From Pseudonocardiaceae bacterium (GTDB taxonomy: Bacteria; Actinomycetota; Actinomycetes; Mycobacteriales; Pseudonocardiaceae): a DNA stretch of 5,668 nt. Both the position numbers and the translations under genes were made by a program. The stretch's first letter is position 1. Each line of letters starts with the position of its first letter. The notes beneath the pieces are model-generated. The model ran no database searches, was not told the origin of the DNA, and was given only the letters and a program-made list of their open reading frames with translations. This document shows, piece after piece, positions 5,141 to 5,668 of this stretch. Where the stretch lies: the NCBI GenBank assembly GCA_025937115.1, contig JAICSB010000245.1, positions 1-5,668 of the forward strand. The letters run 5' to 3'.

Positions 5141-5285
5141 GGTGTGGTATCCCGTCGACCTCCCTCCAGGGCTACCACACGGCACCCCGGGGGCAGAGCT
5201 AGATCACACATGCGCCGGTTCCGTCGAGGGCTGCCCCCGGGCTGCCGTGTGGTCGGGCTGCGCCAGATCGACGGGATACCACACC
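5141..5285. repeat. 145-bp nested palindrome: inverted duplication of a roughly 56-bp unit
   Basis: The outer arms, GGTGTGGTATCCCGTCGA (5141-5158) and TCGACGGGATACCACACC (5268-5285), are perfect reverse complements over 18 bp. The inner arms, 5174-5196 and 5231-5253, are reverse complements over 23 bp with one mismatch. Between outer and inner arms lie unpaired segments of 15 and 14 bp that differ between the halves, and the central loop is 34 bp (5197-5230). Each half can also fold on its own: GTGTGGTA (5142-5149) with TACCACAC (5173-5180), and GTGTGGT (5247-5253) with ACCACAC (5278-5284). Possible identities are a paired REP/BIME-like intergenic element, a small non-autonomous transposable element, a structured RNA, or a bidirectional terminator for the two converging transcripts. 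I see no clear target-site duplication. Confidence 0.75.
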
Positions 5286-5454
5286 AGTCCTGGTATTCAA
5301 GATCTGTGAGTGCCGACGGCACAGTGAGGAGTCTGGCCGGGGTAGACCGAGTCGGAAGCTGCTGACCAAGAATCAGGTGCTCGGCGGCCGTACATCCAGC
5401 CGATCGGAGCCCGATTATTGATGGGTGAAATCCGCGCTGGGTGAGGATAGCCGA

Positions 5455-5668
5455 TCACGGTGGTCCGGCCTCGATCCGGGCTTGCATTGTGCTTAGCGGT
5501 CCCCGCCACCAGCCAATTGCCTCAACCCACCAGGTCAGGCCCACATCGGCATAGGCGCGCACCACCTCAGCGGCGTGGGAAGGCGCGGTTTGCCCCTCCA
5601 CCGCTATCTCAAAGTGCTCCAGGGAACCGCGTTCCTCAGCTACGAATTCGGTGATCTTCGCCAGCTCG
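5455..5668 (-). CDS. LLM-class flavin-dependent oxidoreductase, C-terminal fragment (cut by right window edge)
   Basis: The last 70 codons of a minus-strand gene whose start lies beyond the right edge; TGA is at 5457-5455. The residues read ELAKITEFVAEERGSLEHFE, IAVEGQTAPSHAAEVVRAYA, DVGLTWWVEAIGWWRGPLST and MQARIEAGPP. The sequence AYADVGLTWWVEAIGWW followed by a final RIEAGPP is characteristic of the C-terminal end of bacterial luciferase-like F420- or FMN-dependent oxidoreductases in actinomycetes. These are soluble TIM-barrel enzymes of roughly 300 residues that carry out redox or monooxygenase chemistry on varied substrates. The active-site part is not visible, so cofactor and substrate cannot be told. 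It converges on the XRE-DUF397 operon across the gene-free stretch and is probably ordinary chromosomal metabolism rather than part of the mobile element. Confidence 0.8.
   Translation of the reverse strand, partial: ELAKITEFVAEERGSLEHFEIAVEGQTAPSHAAEVVRAYADVGLTWWVEAIGWWRGPLSTMQARIEAGPP

Larger units (their letters stand above)
4624..5454. other. Gene-free stretch of about 830 bp with repeats and hairpins
   Basis: No frame here has a family I recognise together with a sensible start. Six-frame openings are frequent but look like by-products of high GC, including arginine-rich low-complexity frames. The stretch contains a 12-bp tandem duplication (4671-4694), GC-rich hairpins (4726-4744 and a 12-bp perfect palindrome at 4830-4841), a 10-bp perfect palindrome GGTCCGGACC at 5008-5017, a small hairpin (5034-5054) and the large nested palindrome at 5141-5285. 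It separates the XRE-DUF397 operon from the convergent oxidoreductase gene. I see no tRNA gene or fragment that would mark an attachment site. Confidence 0.6.

Noticed and set aside
5067..5309. Possible cysteine-containing small protein on the plus strand (MASNKSYCGRVGVGGVWYPV from 5097)
   Set aside because: It has no ribosome binding site and no family, and much of it is the nested palindrome, which also yields the string LPPGCRVV on both strands in other frames.
4963..5322. 119-codon minus-strand frame and the 120-codon plus-strand frame overlapping it (5003-5365)
   Set aside because: They cover the same palindromic DNA in opposite directions, have no recognisable domain, and neither has a supporting ribosome binding site.
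1..5668. tRNA genes, attachment-site direct repeats, CRISPR arrays
   Set aside because: I scanned for tRNA T-arm patterns, for long direct repeats that could be attL/attR, and for regularly spaced 25-40 bp repeats, and found none. The only short tandem array, at 2771-2803, has no spacers of CRISPR size.

Overview
The window is high-GC DNA with strongly GC-biased third codon positions. Its gene families are typical of filamentous actinomycetes: a pSAM2-type rep-xis-int operon, a Scr1-like XRE regulator paired with a DUF397 protein, and an LLM flavin-dependent oxidoreductase. I infer an actinomycete, perhaps of the Pseudonocardiales, but the sequence alone does not fix the genus.

Left part (1 to about 2300, all minus strand). 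This is the replication and recombination end of an actinobacterial integrative element. In transcription order it holds a 92-residue unrecognised protein, a large HUH-type replication initiator of the RepSA kind, a small winged-helix excisionase, and the first 38 codons of a tyrosine integrase that runs off the left edge. The first two genes overlap (TGATG) and the rest are tightly packed, as in an operon. The excisionase reading frame is broken by one base, so excision may be impaired. No transfer genes are visible.

Middle (2300 to 2830). This gene-poor stretch holds several DNA structures: a 15-bp inverted repeat just upstream of the rep operon, an AT-rich patch, one doubtful small minus-strand ORF with a strong ribosome binding site, a bulged hairpin, and a compact array of three 11-bp tandem repeats that exactly fills the space between two 7-bp inverted arms. 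The last resembles a replication, transfer or operator site.

Middle right (2828 to 4623). This is a divergent module. Two small overlapping unrecognised genes run on the minus strand. An XRE regulator with a DUF5753 domain and a DUF397 protein run on the plus strand, overlapping by ATGA. A 14-bp inverted repeat with one mismatch lies between the two arms and is a natural operator candidate.

Right part (4624 to 5668). About 830 bp carry no gene I can support. They contain GC-rich hairpins and a striking nested palindrome of 145 bp (5141 to 5285), built as an inverted duplication of a roughly 56-bp unit that can fold in two alternative ways. The right edge is the C-terminal end of a minus-strand LLM-class flavin-dependent oxidoreductase, probably a chromosomal metabolic gene.
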